Of a DNA stretch of 64,000 bases, positions 51,790 to 61,268 are shown piece after piece. How positions within the stretch are numbered: the first letter of the stretch is position 1; each line of letters opens with the position of its first letter. The position numbers were made by a program, and so were the translations under genes. The notes under the pieces are model-generated. The model was not told the origin of the DNA. It did not search any database and saw nothing but the letters and a program-made list of their open reading frames with translations. The stretch comes from Mucilaginibacter saanensis (GTDB taxonomy: Bacteria > Bacteroidota > Bacteroidia > Sphingobacteriales > Sphingobacteriaceae): assembly GCF_014200575.1 (NCBI RefSeq), contig NZ_JACHBZ010000016.1, positions 1 to 64,000 of the forward strand, given 5' to 3'.

Positions 51790-54174
51790 TTATTTCAGCT
51801 TTAATTCATTGATGGCTTGCTGCGGTACCAAAGCTTTGTTCACTTTTTCAACAGTAATATCTTTGGCCAGTTTAAAGGAGGCGTTCTCATCAATCATACG
51901 TGATGACGAGCCTACCTTAACCTCATATTTACCGGCATCAGCTACCCATGCCTCGCGGCTGGTATAAAACGAAGCCAGGTCGGCAGCCTTTATTACAAAG
52001 CTTAACGTCTGCGACTCGCCCGGAGCCAGTAAACGGGTTTTACCAAATGCCTTCAGTTCACTTTCGGGTTTATCCAGATCTTTTTTAGGTGCGCTCAGGT
52101 ACAACTGAACAACCTCTTTACCTGCAACATCACCTGTATTTTTAACAGTAACGGTAGCAGTAATACTGCCCACAAAATTGCCTGAGCTCAGCTTCAGGCT
52201 GCTGAATTTAAAGCTGGTGTATGACAAGCCGTAACCAAACTCATAGGCAGGTTTAATTTTTGCAGCATCATAATAACGGTAGCCCACATAAATGCCTTCT
52301 TCATAAATTACCTGTTCAGGCTTTTCGGCCGGTGTGCCCGGGAAATTATTGGCCGATGGCACATCCTTATAATCCATGGGGAAGGTAGTAGCCAGTTTAC
52401 CGGATGGGTCAACTTTACCGCTCAATACATCGGCAATAGCATTACCGGCCTCAAGGCCCGGCTGCCAGGCCAGTAAAATACCATCTACCTCATCGCGCCA
52501 GCTGGCAACTTCAACCACACCGCCAACGTTTAACACCACAATTACTTTTTTACCTTTTGCATGAAATGCATCGGCAGTACTTTTTATCAGGGCCTTTTCT
52601 GCTGATGTTAAATAGTAGTCGTTATCCAGTTTCCGGTCGGCACCCTCACCGGCATTTCTGCCTATGGTGATCAGGGCAGCATCGGCGCCATTGGCTTCCT
52701 CACCCACTATGCCTGCTACATCCATTTCCGGAATAGGTGCCGGATGGTCGAAAAAGTTTTTAGGTTTAGGCTGTTTTAATTTCATATCGGCCAGGTAATC
52801 CGCATAGTTTTTTGACAGTTTTTCCTGCAGTTTATAACCGGCATTATCCAAACCCTGCATCAGCGAAATGGTGTAGGCCTTGTTAACGTCACCGCTACCG
52901 GTACCGCCTGCAATAATATCATAAGAGGTATTGCCAAAAACCGCTATCCTTTTACCTGCTTTTAAAGGCAGGGCATGGTCATCATTCTTTAACAATATCA
53001 TCCCCTGTGCAGCAGCCTCGCGGGCTACCTTGGCATGGGCCGCCAGATCGGGCTTATCAGAGTATTTGTATTTGGTGAACGATGGCGATTTAATAATCAC
53101 ATTTAAAATACGCTCCACGTTGGCATTAAGCTGGTAAACACCCAGCTTACCGCTTTTTACCGCTGCAACAATAGCTTCAGACTGGCTTGGGCTGCCAGGC
53201 ATAATCAAATCATTACCGGCTTTCATTTGCGCAACAGCATCATGACCGCCAAACCAATCGGTCATTACAAAGCCCCTTAAACCCCACTCCTTTTTCAGGA
53301 TGGTGGTCAGCAGGTCGCGCCGTTCAGAGGTAAAAGTGCCGTTGAGCTTGTTATAGGACGACATGACTGTCCACGGTTGTGATTTTTTAACTGCAATTTC
53401 AAAGCCCCTTAAGTACAGTTCGCGCATGGCACGTTCGCTCACAATGGTATTGATGGAGTTACGGTTGGTTTCCTGGTTATTGGCAGCGTAGTGCTTAATA
53501 GAAGTACCCACCCCGTTTGATTGTATCCCGCGCACAATGGCAGCGGTCATGCTCCCGGCCACCAGCGGATCTTCAGAGTAATACTCAAAATTACGCCCGC
53601 CCAGCGGATTGCGGTGTATATTCATTCCCGGTGCCAGCAATATATCCACACCATACTCGCGCACCTCGTTACCAAAGGCAACACCTACCTTATTTACCAG
53701 TTCGGTATCCCAGCTTGAGGCCAGCAAGGTAGCCACCGGGAAAGCCGTGGCATAATATGTTTTTGATTTATCACCGTTCCTGATGGGCTCAATACGTAGT
53801 CCCGCAGGGCCGTCAGATACTGTCATAGACGGGATACCCAAACGGGCAATGCCATGTGTACGACCAGCCGCACCCGGAACTTTCTCCGGTATATTATAGG
53901 CATCAGGATCTGACGGGGGCAGTTTAAAGCCGCCTATGTCAATAGCTTCGGGCTTTTTACCTTTTACAGGCGGCGGCATACCGGGCATTTTAAAGCCCAT
54001 ACCCACAACCAGTTTTGATTTCTCTTCCAGTGTCATAGCAGCCACTATCTGCTTTACATTTTTTGCAGTAAGCTGCAGGACCGGCTTCTGGGTTTGTGCC
54101 TGCACAGTTGTTTGCAGGCCGCCCGCAGTACACATCAGTGCAACAGCAACACTAAGTTTGTAGCTTATTCTCAT
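51790..54174 (-). CDS. Secreted GH3 beta-glycosidase, copy 2
   Basis: 794 residues with a signal peptide (MCTAGGLQTTVQAQ). The GH3 motifs are standard: SDGPAGLRIEP, GGRNFEYYSEDP, IKHYAANNQETNRN, nucleophile Asp306 in GFVMTDWFGGHDA, then AGNDLIMPG. The second domain has GRNAGEGADR (acid/base segment) and the end is a fibronectin-III-like domain (KNTGDVAGKEVVQLYLSAP). It is only distantly similar to the neighbouring GH3, so they are not a recent duplication. It is the first gene of the GH3-GH3-esterase unit. Confidence 0.94.
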   Translation of the reverse strand: MRISYKLSVAVALMCTAGGLQTTVQAQTQKPVLQLTAKNVKQIVAAMTLEEKSKLVVGMGFKMPGMPPPVKGKKPEAIDIGGFKLPPSDPDAYNIPEKVPGAAGRTHGIARLGIPSMTVSDGPAGLRIEPIRNGDKSKTYYATAFPVATLLASSWDTELVNKVGVAFGNEVREYGVDILLAPGMNIHRNPLGGRNFEYYSEDPLVAGSMTAAIVRGIQSNGVGTSIKHYAANNQETNRNSINTIVSERAMRELYLRGFEIAVKKSQPWTVMSSYNKLNGTFTSERRDLLTTILKKEWGLRGFVMTDWFGGHDAVAQMKAGNDLIMPGSPSQSEAIVAAVKSGKLGVYQLNANVERILNVIIKSPSFTKYKYSDKPDLAAHAKVAREAAAQGMILLKNDDHALPLKAGKRIAVFGNTSYDIIAGGTGSGDVNKAYTISLMQGLDNAGYKLQEKLSKNYADYLADMKLKQPKPKNFFDHPAPIPEMDVAGIVGEEANGADAALITIGRNAGEGADRKLDNDYYLTSAEKALIKSTADAFHAKGKKVIVVLNVGGVVEVASWRDEVDGILLAWQPGLEAGNAIADVLSGKVDPSGKLATTFPMDYKDVPSANNFPGTPAEKPEQVIYEEGIYVGYRYYDAAKIKPAYEFGYGLSYTSFKFSSLKLSSGNFVGSITATVTVKNTGDVAGKEVVQLYLSAPKKDLDKPESELKAFGKTRLLAPGESQTLSFVIKAADLASFYTSREAWVADAGKYEVKVGSSSRMIDENASFKLAKDITVEKVNKALVPQQAINELKLK

Positions 54175-54531
54175 GTTTAATTTTTTAAAAAAGATTATGC
54201 GTTATAATTGGTTGTAAAAGGTATAGTAACAGCCACTTAAATCAATGTGTCATTACTACACAATAGTATAAATTATCTTTTGAAATTCCAAACGTTACAG
54301 ATGAGCAATAAATAAATACAGATGAGCAGCCATTTAAAACCTATAAACAGCGGGCAACCACCAATTACCTGTTAATTAGTTTTTTATTTAATTTTTAAAT
54401 TGCTAATCTTGAGTTAGTATTTTCTGAATACGTCATTTAACCGATTAAAACACTACACCGCCATTACCGGTGTTTATTTACCTGATTAAACGGGCAGCGG
54501 TCAACACGCTGCTTTAATATAATTGTACCGT
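54175..54531. other. Divergent gap between the GH3 unit and the Gfo/Idh unit
   Basis: No gene is seen. It is AT-rich; TATAATTG (54518-54525) is a near match to the -7 box 6 nt before the Gfo/Idh ATG. No operator-like palindrome was recognised. It should hold promoters for both directions. Confidence 0.4.
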
Positions 54532-55617
54532 ATGAACAGAACCAAAGTAGCCATACTCGGAGCAGGTTTTATTACCGATATTCATGTAGAGTCATACCAT
54601 CGCTTTATACCCGAGGCCGAAGTTGTGGCTGTATATGCCCGTAACGCTGATAAAGCCAGCGCTTTTGCCCAAAAATACCAGATACCGCAATGGTTTGATG
54701 ATGTGGATAAGCTGATTGCCGAATCGGGCTGTGAGGTGGTGGATATTTGCCTGCCCAATTACCTGCACGCCAGCGTTACCATTAAGGCAGCCAATGCGGG
54801 CAAACATATTATTATTGAAAAACCACTGGCCCTCACCCTGGAAGAAGCCGACGAAATGATAGCCGTTTGCAAAGCCAATAACGTAAAGCTGATGTATGCC
54901 GAAGAACTGTGCTTTGCCCCCAAATATGAGCGGGCGAGGCAGTTGGTGAAAGATGGTGCCGTGGGCGATATATTTATGCTAAAACAGGGCGAAAAACACT
55001 CGGGCCCGCATAGCGATTGGTTTTATGATATTAACCTTGCCGGCGGCGGTGTTATTATGGATATGGGCTGCCATGCCTTAGGCTGGTTCAGGTGGATGCT
55101 TGACCATGCCCCGGTGAGCAATGTTTACGCTACTATGGGCACCGTTTTTCATAAAGGGCGCACCCTGGGCGAGGATAACTCGGTGATTATTGTTGAGTTT
55201 AAAAACGGTGTAACGGCCGTAGCCGAAAACAGCTGGGCCAAACATGGCGGTATGGATGACCGCTGCGAAATTTATGGTACCGGAGGAGTAATTTACGCCG
55301 ACCTGTTTATGGGCAACGCGGCAGTTACCTACAGCCGCGAAGGATATGGCTACGCCATGGAAAAGGCCGATACCACCAAAGGCTGGAGCTTTACCATTTT
55401 TGAGGAAGCCTTTAACCAAGGCTATCCGCATGAGCTTAAGCATTTTATTGATTGCGTACGGCATGATAAAACCCCGCTGGTAACCGGCGAGGATGGCAGG
55501 GCCGTACTGGAAATTATTTACGCCGCCTATGCATCGGCAGGGGCGGGTAAAAAAATAGCGTTACCATTTACGGCCAAGGTGGCCAAACCCATTGACCTTT
55601 GGTTAAATCATAAATAA
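54532..55617 (+). CDS. Gfo/Idh/MocA-family sugar oxidoreductase
   Basis: 361 residues from the ATG at 54532; a TTG three codons earlier is less likely. Rossmann start VAILGAGFITDIHVESYHRF, then the family motif EKPLALTLEEADEM, with the Lys-Pro pair of the active site. The C-terminal half is the family's alpha/beta dimer domain, with GGGVIMDMGCHALGWFRWML supplying Asp and His. It oxidises or epimerises a sugar or inositol with NAD(P). It lies 7 nt before the deaminase gene, so an amino-sugar or glycan route is plausible. Confidence 0.9.
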   Translation: MNRTKVAILGAGFITDIHVESYHRFIPEAEVVAVYARNADKASAFAQKYQIPQWFDDVDKLIAESGCEVVDICLPNYLHASVTIKAANAGKHIIIEKPLALTLEEADEMIAVCKANNVKLMYAEELCFAPKYERARQLVKDGAVGDIFMLKQGEKHSGPHSDWFYDINLAGGGVIMDMGCHALGWFRWMLDHAPVSNVYATMGTVFHKGRTLGEDNSVIIVEFKNGVTAVAENSWAKHGGMDDRCEIYGTGGVIYADLFMGNAAVTYSREGYGYAMEKADTTKGWSFTIFEEAFNQGYPHELKHFIDCVRHDKTPLVTGEDGRAVLEIIYAAYASAGAGKKIALPFTAKVAKPIDLWLNHK

Positions 55618-55624
55618 AACGAAC

Positions 55625-56365
55625 ATGCAAATACACCGGTATAAAAGTTATGATGAGTTGTCGCAAGCGGCGGCCAGCCTTGTTGTACAGCAGGTACAGA
55701 ACAAGCCCCATTCCCTGATCTGCCTCCCTTCGGGCGAGTCGCCAACGGCCATGTTCAGGTACCTGATAAAATACGCAGAGGAAGGTAAGGTTGATTTTAG
55801 CCATACCCACTTTGTAGGGCTTGACGAATGGGTAGGCATGGACAAGAACAATGCAGGCAGCTGCAGTCATTATCTGAGCGAGCATTTCTTTTCGGAGCTG
55901 GATCTGTCGCCTACACAGGTGCGTTTTTTTGATGCCACGGTTAATGACCTGGACAGGGAATGTCAGAAAATGAACGATTACATTGCCCGATGCGGCGGTT
56001 TGGATATGATGATTGTAGGTATCGGCATGAATGGCCATATCGGTTTAAATGAACCGGGAGCCAGTTTTAATTCATACGCACACCACTCCGCGCTGGCCCC
56101 AGTAACTATTGAGGTGGCCCAAAAGTATTTTAAGCAGCAAACACATTTAACCAAAGGTATTACGCTGGGTCTGGGGCACCTGGCCGAAGCAGGTACCGCG
56201 GTTTTGATAGCCAGCGGCATAAAAAAGGCGGGCATCATAGCCCGGGCTTTAGATGGCCCGGTTACTACTGATGTGCCTGCTTCTATCTTTAAGAACCTGC
56301 CAAATGCACAGGTATTTTTAGATGATGATGCTGCAAATGAGCTTACTAAACATCAGGATAGTTAA
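55625..56365 (+). CDS. Glucosamine-6-phosphate deaminase/isomerase family protein
   Basis: 246 residues, NagB fold. LPSGESPTAMFRYLIKY (phosphate loop), HFVGLDEWVGMDKNNAGSCSHYL (acidic catalytic segment) and GIGMNGHIGLNEPGASF, the deaminase signature with the catalytic His. The lid after it is SYAHHSALAPVTIEVAQKYF. The signature is closer to NagB than to 6-phosphogluconolactonase, and pgl is present elsewhere in the window. It should convert glucosamine-6-phosphate to fructose-6-phosphate and ammonia. It is coupled with the Gfo/Idh gene. Confidence 0.85.
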   Translation: MQIHRYKSYDELSQAAASLVVQQVQNKPHSLICLPSGESPTAMFRYLIKYAEEGKVDFSHTHFVGLDEWVGMDKNNAGSCSHYLSEHFFSELDLSPTQVRFFDATVNDLDRECQKMNDYIARCGGLDMMIVGIGMNGHIGLNEPGASFNSYAHHSALAPVTIEVAQKYFKQQTHLTKGITLGLGHLAEAGTAVLIASGIKKAGIIARALDGPVTTDVPASIFKNLPNAQVFLDDDAANELTKHQDS

Positions 56366-56440
56366 GCACCCATAGCATCATATCGATAAAACCTATATAG
56401 AATAAAATAAAAATAGTTTTAATAGATAACTATAACACCC

Positions 56441-58159
56441 ATGCCAAATTCATCAAAAAGCGATACCTCTGCCAACGTTTTAACCTACGATGCCATTGTG
56501 ATAGGCTCGGGCATCAGCGGCGGATGGGCTGCTAAGGAACTATGCGAACAGGGGCTTAAAACCCTGGTGCTGGAACGCGGAAGAAATGTGGAGCATAATA
56601 AGGACTACCCTACCGCCACTATGGATCCCTGGCAGTTTAAACACCGGGGCGCCATGACCAAAGCTTTTCTTGACGCCAACCCGCTGATCAGCAAGGCCGC
56701 AGGCTTTGGCGAAGATACCGCTCACTTTTTTATAAAGGATAAAGATCATCCCTACATACAGGAAAAACCCTTTGACTGGATACGCGGCTACCAGGTTGGC
56801 GGCAAATCGCTCATCTGGGGGCGGGCTTGCCAGCGCTGGAGCAAATACGAATTTACCAATCCGGAGCGCTTTGGTTATGGCATTGCCTGGCCCATAGGTT
56901 ATGACGATGTTGCGCCATGGTACTCGCATGTAGAAAAATTCATCGGCGTATGCGGTAACAAAGATGGCATTGAGGCCATGCCCGACGGTGAGTTTTTACC
57001 CCCCTTTGAAATGAACTGCGTGCAGGAGGTGATCAGCAAAAAAATAAGCGAAAATTATAAGGACCGGCACCTGGTGCATGCCCGCTGGGCCCACCTAACC
57101 AAGCCCAACCAAATTCATCTTGACCAGGGCAGGGCCAAATGCCAGGCCCGCAATATGTGTATGCGCGGCTGCCCCTTTGGCGGCTATTTCAGCTCGGTAA
57201 GTTCAACCATACCCTGGGCCAAAAGAACCGGCAACCTTACCATCAGGCCGTTTTCGGTAGTGCATTCTGTTATTTATGATGACAAGCTGGGCAAGGCAAC
57301 CGGCGTTAAGGTAATTGACACCAACACCAAGGAGGTGATTGAATACAAGGCCAAGGTTATTTTCATGAACGCCTCGGCGCTAAACACCAACCTGATCCTG
57401 CTCAACTCCACATCGGCCCGTTTCCCTAACGGCCTGGGTAATGACAATGGGCTCATGGGTAAGTACGTTGCATTTCAAAATTACCGGGCTTCGGTAACTG
57501 CCACTATGGATGGTTTCCTGGATAAATATTATTTCGGCCGAAATCCTACTGAGCTTATTTTAGCCAACTACCGTAACCTGCGGCAACAGGAAACCGACTA
57601 CAAAGGAGGCTTCACCACGTTTATGGGTGCCTACAGGGCGCAGCGACCGCAGGAAACCACACCCGCCGTTGGCGGCGATTATAAAGATGCGCTTACAGAA
57701 CCCGGCGGCTGGCAGGTATACATGTATCTGCAGGGCGAAACCGTACCCAAAATAACCAACCACGTACGCCTGAGTAAAGATCAAAAAGACCAGTGGGGTA
57801 TGCCCCTGCTGATCACGGCTGTGGAGTATGATGATAATGATGAGCGCATGATACAGGATTTTTTAACCCAAAGTGCCGAAATGCTCGAAAAAGCAGGCTG
57901 CAAAAACATCGAAAAGCACGAAAACAAACAAGCACCGGGGCTGGATATTCATGAAATGGGCGGCGTACGCATGGGGAAAGATCCTAAAACATCCCTCCTT
58001 AACGAATGGAACCAACTGCACCTTTGCAAAAATGTATTTGTTACCGATGGCGCCTGCATGACCAGTACCGGCAATCAAAGTCCGTCGATATTATATATGG
58101 CGCTTACAGCCAGGGCAGCCACCTATGCGGTAAACGAGATTAAAAAAGGCAATTTGTAA
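56441..58159 (+). CDS. GMC-family FAD-dependent oxidoreductase
   Basis: 572 residues. FAD motif AIVIGSGISGGWAAKELCEQGLKTLVLERG; GGKSLIWGRACQRWS; a Cys-rich segment CQARNMCMRGCPFGGYFSS; and the C-terminal GMC end VFVTDGACMTSTGNQSPSILYMALTARAA, with His in LDIHEMGGVRMG. This type in Bacteroidota usually pairs with a gluconate-dehydrogenase subunit-3-like small protein carrying a Tat signal. No such gene is next to it here. It probably oxidises a sugar or polyol. No signal peptide is seen. Confidence 0.88.
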   Translation: MPNSSKSDTSANVLTYDAIVIGSGISGGWAAKELCEQGLKTLVLERGRNVEHNKDYPTATMDPWQFKHRGAMTKAFLDANPLISKAAGFGEDTAHFFIKDKDHPYIQEKPFDWIRGYQVGGKSLIWGRACQRWSKYEFTNPERFGYGIAWPIGYDDVAPWYSHVEKFIGVCGNKDGIEAMPDGEFLPPFEMNCVQEVISKKISENYKDRHLVHARWAHLTKPNQIHLDQGRAKCQARNMCMRGCPFGGYFSSVSSTIPWAKRTGNLTIRPFSVVHSVIYDDKLGKATGVKVIDTNTKEVIEYKAKVIFMNASALNTNLILLNSTSARFPNGLGNDNGLMGKYVAFQNYRASVTATMDGFLDKYYFGRNPTELILANYRNLRQQETDYKGGFTTFMGAYRAQRPQETTPAVGGDYKDALTEPGGWQVYMYLQGETVPKITNHVRLSKDQKDQWGMPLLITAVEYDDNDERMIQDFLTQSAEMLEKAGCKNIEKHENKQAPGLDIHEMGGVRMGKDPKTSLLNEWNQLHLCKNVFVTDGACMTSTGNQSPSILYMALTARAATYAVNEIKKGNL

Positions 58160-58757
58160 CCAACAGACTTACGAAGTTTTAAAAACTTCGTAAGTCTTGA
58201 CAGAATATCATTCCCTCCCACGGGAGGGGCGCGCAGGATTGTGTAGGTGCAAGGAGGGGTTTATACTCCGAGTGAGCTTGCAAGATTTCTAACCCCTACC
58301 TCCTCCTTCCCCAAGGAAGGAATCGCACTACCCATGAAAACAAAGCAGTTTACGAAGTTTTAAACAGGCTGTCATGGTGAGCTTGGGAACCATGGTGGGC
58401 AGGCCTCTGCGCGCGAGTCTTCGACAGGCTCAGACTGACAGGCCATTTTTATATCTTCTTTGTATTCCGAGTAAGCTTGTAAGATTTCCAAACCCCTACC
58501 TCCTCCTTCCCCAAGGAAGGAATAGCACTACCCATGAAAACAAAGCAGTTTACGAAGTTTTAAACAGGCTGTCATGGTGAGCTTGTCGAACCATGGTGGG
58601 CAGGCCTCTGCGCGAGTCTTCGACAGGCTCAGACTGACAGGCCGTTTTTATACCTTTTTAAAGGAATTGCACTATTTCGAAAACAATGCAGATTTACCTG
58701 TGGGGGCCCGAAATAAATTCGGGATAACTTCCTGGGTTTAATAGGATTTATGGTTTA
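58160..58757. repeat. Terminator palindrome followed by a 199-bp tandem duplication
   Basis: 58267-58465 and 58466-about 58655 are near-identical direct copies (199-bp period). Each holds 'cctacctcctccttcccc', 'cagtttacgaagttttaaac' and a segment pairing 'cttcgacaggctcagactga'. 58707-58723 is a small hairpin (CCCGAA / TTCGGG). No gene; a 68-codon frame inside is not kept between the two copies. Confidence 0.8.
58166..58196. terminator. Palindromic terminator after the GMC gene
   Basis: GACTTACGAAGTTTT (58166-58180) is the inverse of 58182-58196. The same palindrome, with one change, follows telA at 61601-61631, so it is a mobile or shared terminator sequence. Confidence 0.75.
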
Positions 58758-59222
58758 TTATCTGCCAAATTTGAACCATACTGCGTAGCCAAGCCATAGT
58801 ACAATATTGGAGTAAACGCCGGCCAGTACGTCATCCATCATTACGCCGGTTCCGCTGGGGAGGGCTTCCATTTTGCGGATCCCCAGGGGTTTTACAATGT
58901 CGAAAAAACGGAATAATATTAAGCCGCCCAGTAAAAAGTAAATATTGGCCGGTACAAACAACACGGCAATCAGCATACCCGCTACTTCGTCAATCACAAC
59001 GCGCGAGCTGTCTTCGCCCCAATCGGGTTCTACCTTATTACTAACATATACTCCCAACAAGGTGATAACAACAGTAATAACAAATAAATACCATGGGTTT
59101 TGCAAGGCCGGATTTTGCCACAGCAACCAGATAAAGCCGCAGGTAACTATGGCAGCATAAGTACCGCCACCTTTCAAAAAGCCTATGCCGAATATGGAGG
59201 CTATTATTTTATTTAAATTCAT
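58758..59222 (-). CDS. pgpA: Phosphatidylglycerophosphatase A
   Basis: 154 residues, PgpA family. GIGFLKGGGTYAAIVTCGFIWLLW, then EPDWGEDSSRVVIDEVAGMLIAVLF with the conserved acidic residues, IVKPLGIRKMEALPSGTGVMMDDVLAGVYSNIVLW. Four membrane spans. It removes phosphate from phosphatidylglycerol phosphate in phospholipid synthesis. It lies 225 nt after the TerC gene and is probably separate. The gap holds two copies of a short 'attcgcgccagcccc' repeat (about 59287 and 59368). Confidence 0.92.
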   Translation of the reverse strand: MNLNKIIASIFGIGFLKGGGTYAAIVTCGFIWLLWQNPALQNPWYLFVITVVITLLGVYVSNKVEPDWGEDSSRVVIDEVAGMLIAVLFVPANIYFLLGGLILFRFFDIVKPLGIRKMEALPSGTGVMMDDVLAGVYSNIVLWLGYAVWFKFGR

Positions 59223-59446
59223 TGTTTAATAAATTGATTAACAGGGCATGTTTTATATAACACACCCCTCCGCCCCTCTCAAGAGGGAATTCGCGCCAGC
59301 CCCTGGCTTCAGCTTATGTAAATATATACCGGCCTCGTTCACTCATCCTGCTCCCCTCCAAACGGGATTCGCGCCAGCCCCCGGATTTGGCTTGTGTAAA
59401 CCAATAGGCGAATCGCGCCTACCTACTTTACCTTTCGCCTTTAACC

Positions 59447-60268
59447 TTATTGTTTGTCCAGTACATCTTCGGCAGCCTCGGCTACTTCGGGTTCAATGGT
59501 ATGCCTTTTAGGGAAATTGAATAACAGTGATGTTAATACCGGAATTATAAATATGCCTACGGTAAACACAGAGGTGAATATATCGGCCTTTTCACTCTCC
59601 ATAAAATGCGAAAATGGGGAGTCTTCATAAAAGTGCACATACAATGATGCCGATAGTTTAATCCCCAGCACACCTATCACAATAAAGGCAACCGTTTCCA
59701 GGAAGGTGAATTTCTCCATCAGCTTTACAAAGGCCTGTGCAACAAAACGCATAGCCAGGATACCTATAAATACCCCGATATAAATAAGCACCACATGATC
59801 TGTAAAGGCTACGGCTGCAAACACATTATCGATAGAGAAAGCCAGGTCCATCAGCTCTACCAGGGCCACGGTAGCCCAAAAAACGCCGAAAACGCCTACG
59901 GTTGAGCGGTAAAGCCAGTTTTTGCTTTTATCAACTTCATCTTCGCCACCCTCGCTGTTGGCTGCCTGAATTTTTCCTTTAAAATAATCAAAACTCAAGT
60001 ACAGCAGGTATAAGCCGCCTATAGGTTTTAACCACCATATTTTTACCAGCCATGCGGCCAGGAACAAACATACCCCACGCAATACATAAGCACCGATGAT
60101 ACCATACCGGAGCGCTTTTTTCCGCTGATCTTTTGGCAGGTCGAGCACCATGGTAGCCAGTACTGCAGCATTATCTACAGAAAGCAAACTTTCTATAACA
60201 ATCAAGTTCAGAATAATGAGCACGCCCGCTTTAATATCCGGGCCTAAAATTGTGTGTAAAAAATCCAT
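59447..60268 (-). CDS. terC: TerC-family membrane protein of the Ter cluster
   Basis: 273 residues with about seven spans. Signature pairs LNLIVIESLLSVDNAAVLATMVLDLP and VELMDLAFSIDNVFAAVAFTDHV place Asp residues inside the membrane. The tail is acidic (EPEVAEAAEDVLDKQ), unlike the basic tail of the TerC-family protein at 3115-3873. It lies 37 nt after the 320-aa gene, so it is probably in one transcript with it. In Ter systems TerC is thought to be the membrane hub for TerD-type calcium-binding proteins. Confidence 0.9.
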   Translation of the reverse strand: MDFLHTILGPDIKAGVLIILNLIVIESLLSVDNAAVLATMVLDLPKDQRKKALRYGIIGAYVLRGVCLFLAAWLVKIWWLKPIGGLYLLYLSFDYFKGKIQAANSEGGEDEVDKSKNWLYRSTVGVFGVFWATVALVELMDLAFSIDNVFAAVAFTDHVVLIYIGVFIGILAMRFVAQAFVKLMEKFTFLETVAFIVIGVLGIKLSASLYVHFYEDSPFSHFMESEKADIFTSVFTVGIFIIPVLTSLLFNFPKRHTIEPEVAEAAEDVLDKQ

Positions 60269-60305
60269 ATTAGCAGGTAATGTATTAATGTTAGGGTTAA
60301 ATAAA

Positions 60306-61268
60306 CTAAATTAAATCGGTATTCAACATGCTTTTTAAAATATTGGCCTGCACATCAATGTTGCTTATATTTTCCATAAAATTAATGTCGGCTATCTTTT
60401 TATAGTTGTCGGCCAGCAGGTTTTTGATCTCGGGCGGCATAAATGCTTTCATAGCGGCGGCGTTACCCTCCAGTTTATCGTTCTTATCACGCAGTTCGTG
60501 TATCAGCCGTTCTTTTTTTGACAGGTTATTTGAAAAATCAATATTGGCAATTTTTGCTATGTCAACAAACACAAAAAGATTATCGGCCGGTGCATACAGA
60601 AAATACCTGTCGGCATCTACAAACTTATAAACCTCCACTATCTGATTGCCTGATTTTAGGCCGCAATAAAACTCCGTTTTAAAGTCGTATTTGCATAACA
60701 CCCCCATGAGCTTGCGCTGTATAGTGGCGTACTCGTCTGTGTATACATCATTATCGGCATAGGCTGTTATGTCCTGCAGCAGCTCGGGGGCAATGGTAAA
60801 AAAGAAATCGGAGGCAAAGCGCGCACTAAAAGCGTTGATATTTTTTGACAAGGGATTGTCGGCCGAATTGTCTGACAGTACCTGGAACAGCTTGCGCAGC
60901 GATAGATTGATCTTTAAGGCCTGCCTTTGTTTTTCGAGGTTAAAATTAGCCTGTGTATAAAACGGATCGTTTAACTTATCAATCATTTCCTTGTTGATCT
61001 GGATCTCGTCAAACAAGAGACTCACATTAGTTTCGTTGTTCTTTTTGATCTTCCGGAGCAAATCAATAAGGCTTTGGGTAAACTGGAGGTGAAACAGATC
61101 AAGCTTGTTGGCATCAAGCTCCGGGTTGTTTTCAAACAATTTATGGATAACCTGGCTGCGCAGATATATTTTATAAATAACATCGTCACCAAAAAAAACA
61201 GAAAGCAATTGCAGCTTACTGAGCATTCGGTTTGACTGATTTAAAATATTTAACCGGTTTTCATCCAT
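60306..61268 (-). CDS. Unknown 320-residue soluble protein of the Ter cluster
   Basis: No known domain is recognised. It is predicted soluble and largely helical: the first ~130 residues (MDENRLNILNQSNRML, VIHKLFENNPELDANKLDLFHLQF, LLRKIKKNNETNVSLLFDEIQ) look like a helical bundle. A middle beta-rich part follows (FKTEFYCGLKSGNQIVEVYKFVDADRYFLYAPADNLFVFVD) and a coiled-coil-like end (KKERLIHELRDKNDKLEGNAAAMKAFM). Its place between TelA and TerC suggests a part of this stress module. On the minus strand TAAATTTG (61286 to 61279), 10 nt before the ATG, is a possible -7 box. Confidence 0.7.
   Translation of the reverse strand: MDENRLNILNQSNRMLSKLQLLSVFFGDDVIYKIYLRSQVIHKLFENNPELDANKLDLFHLQFTQSLIDLLRKIKKNNETNVSLLFDEIQINKEMIDKLNDPFYTQANFNLEKQRQALKINLSLRKLFQVLSDNSADNPLSKNINAFSARFASDFFFTIAPELLQDITAYADNDVYTDEYATIQRKLMGVLCKYDFKTEFYCGLKSGNQIVEVYKFVDADRYFLYAPADNLFVFVDIAKIANIDFSNNLSKKERLIHELRDKNDKLEGNAAAMKAFMPPEIKNLLADNYKKIADINFMENISNIDVQANILKSMLNTDLI

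Noticed and set aside
55625..56365. A second 6-phosphogluconolactonase
   Set aside because: The GIGMNGHIGLNEPG signature is that of glucosamine-6-phosphate deaminases, unlike GLGDNSHTASLFP of the real pgl at 24910.
58374..58580. 68-codon frame in the 199-bp duplication
   Set aside because: It spans the junction of the two copies and has no recognisable protein features.
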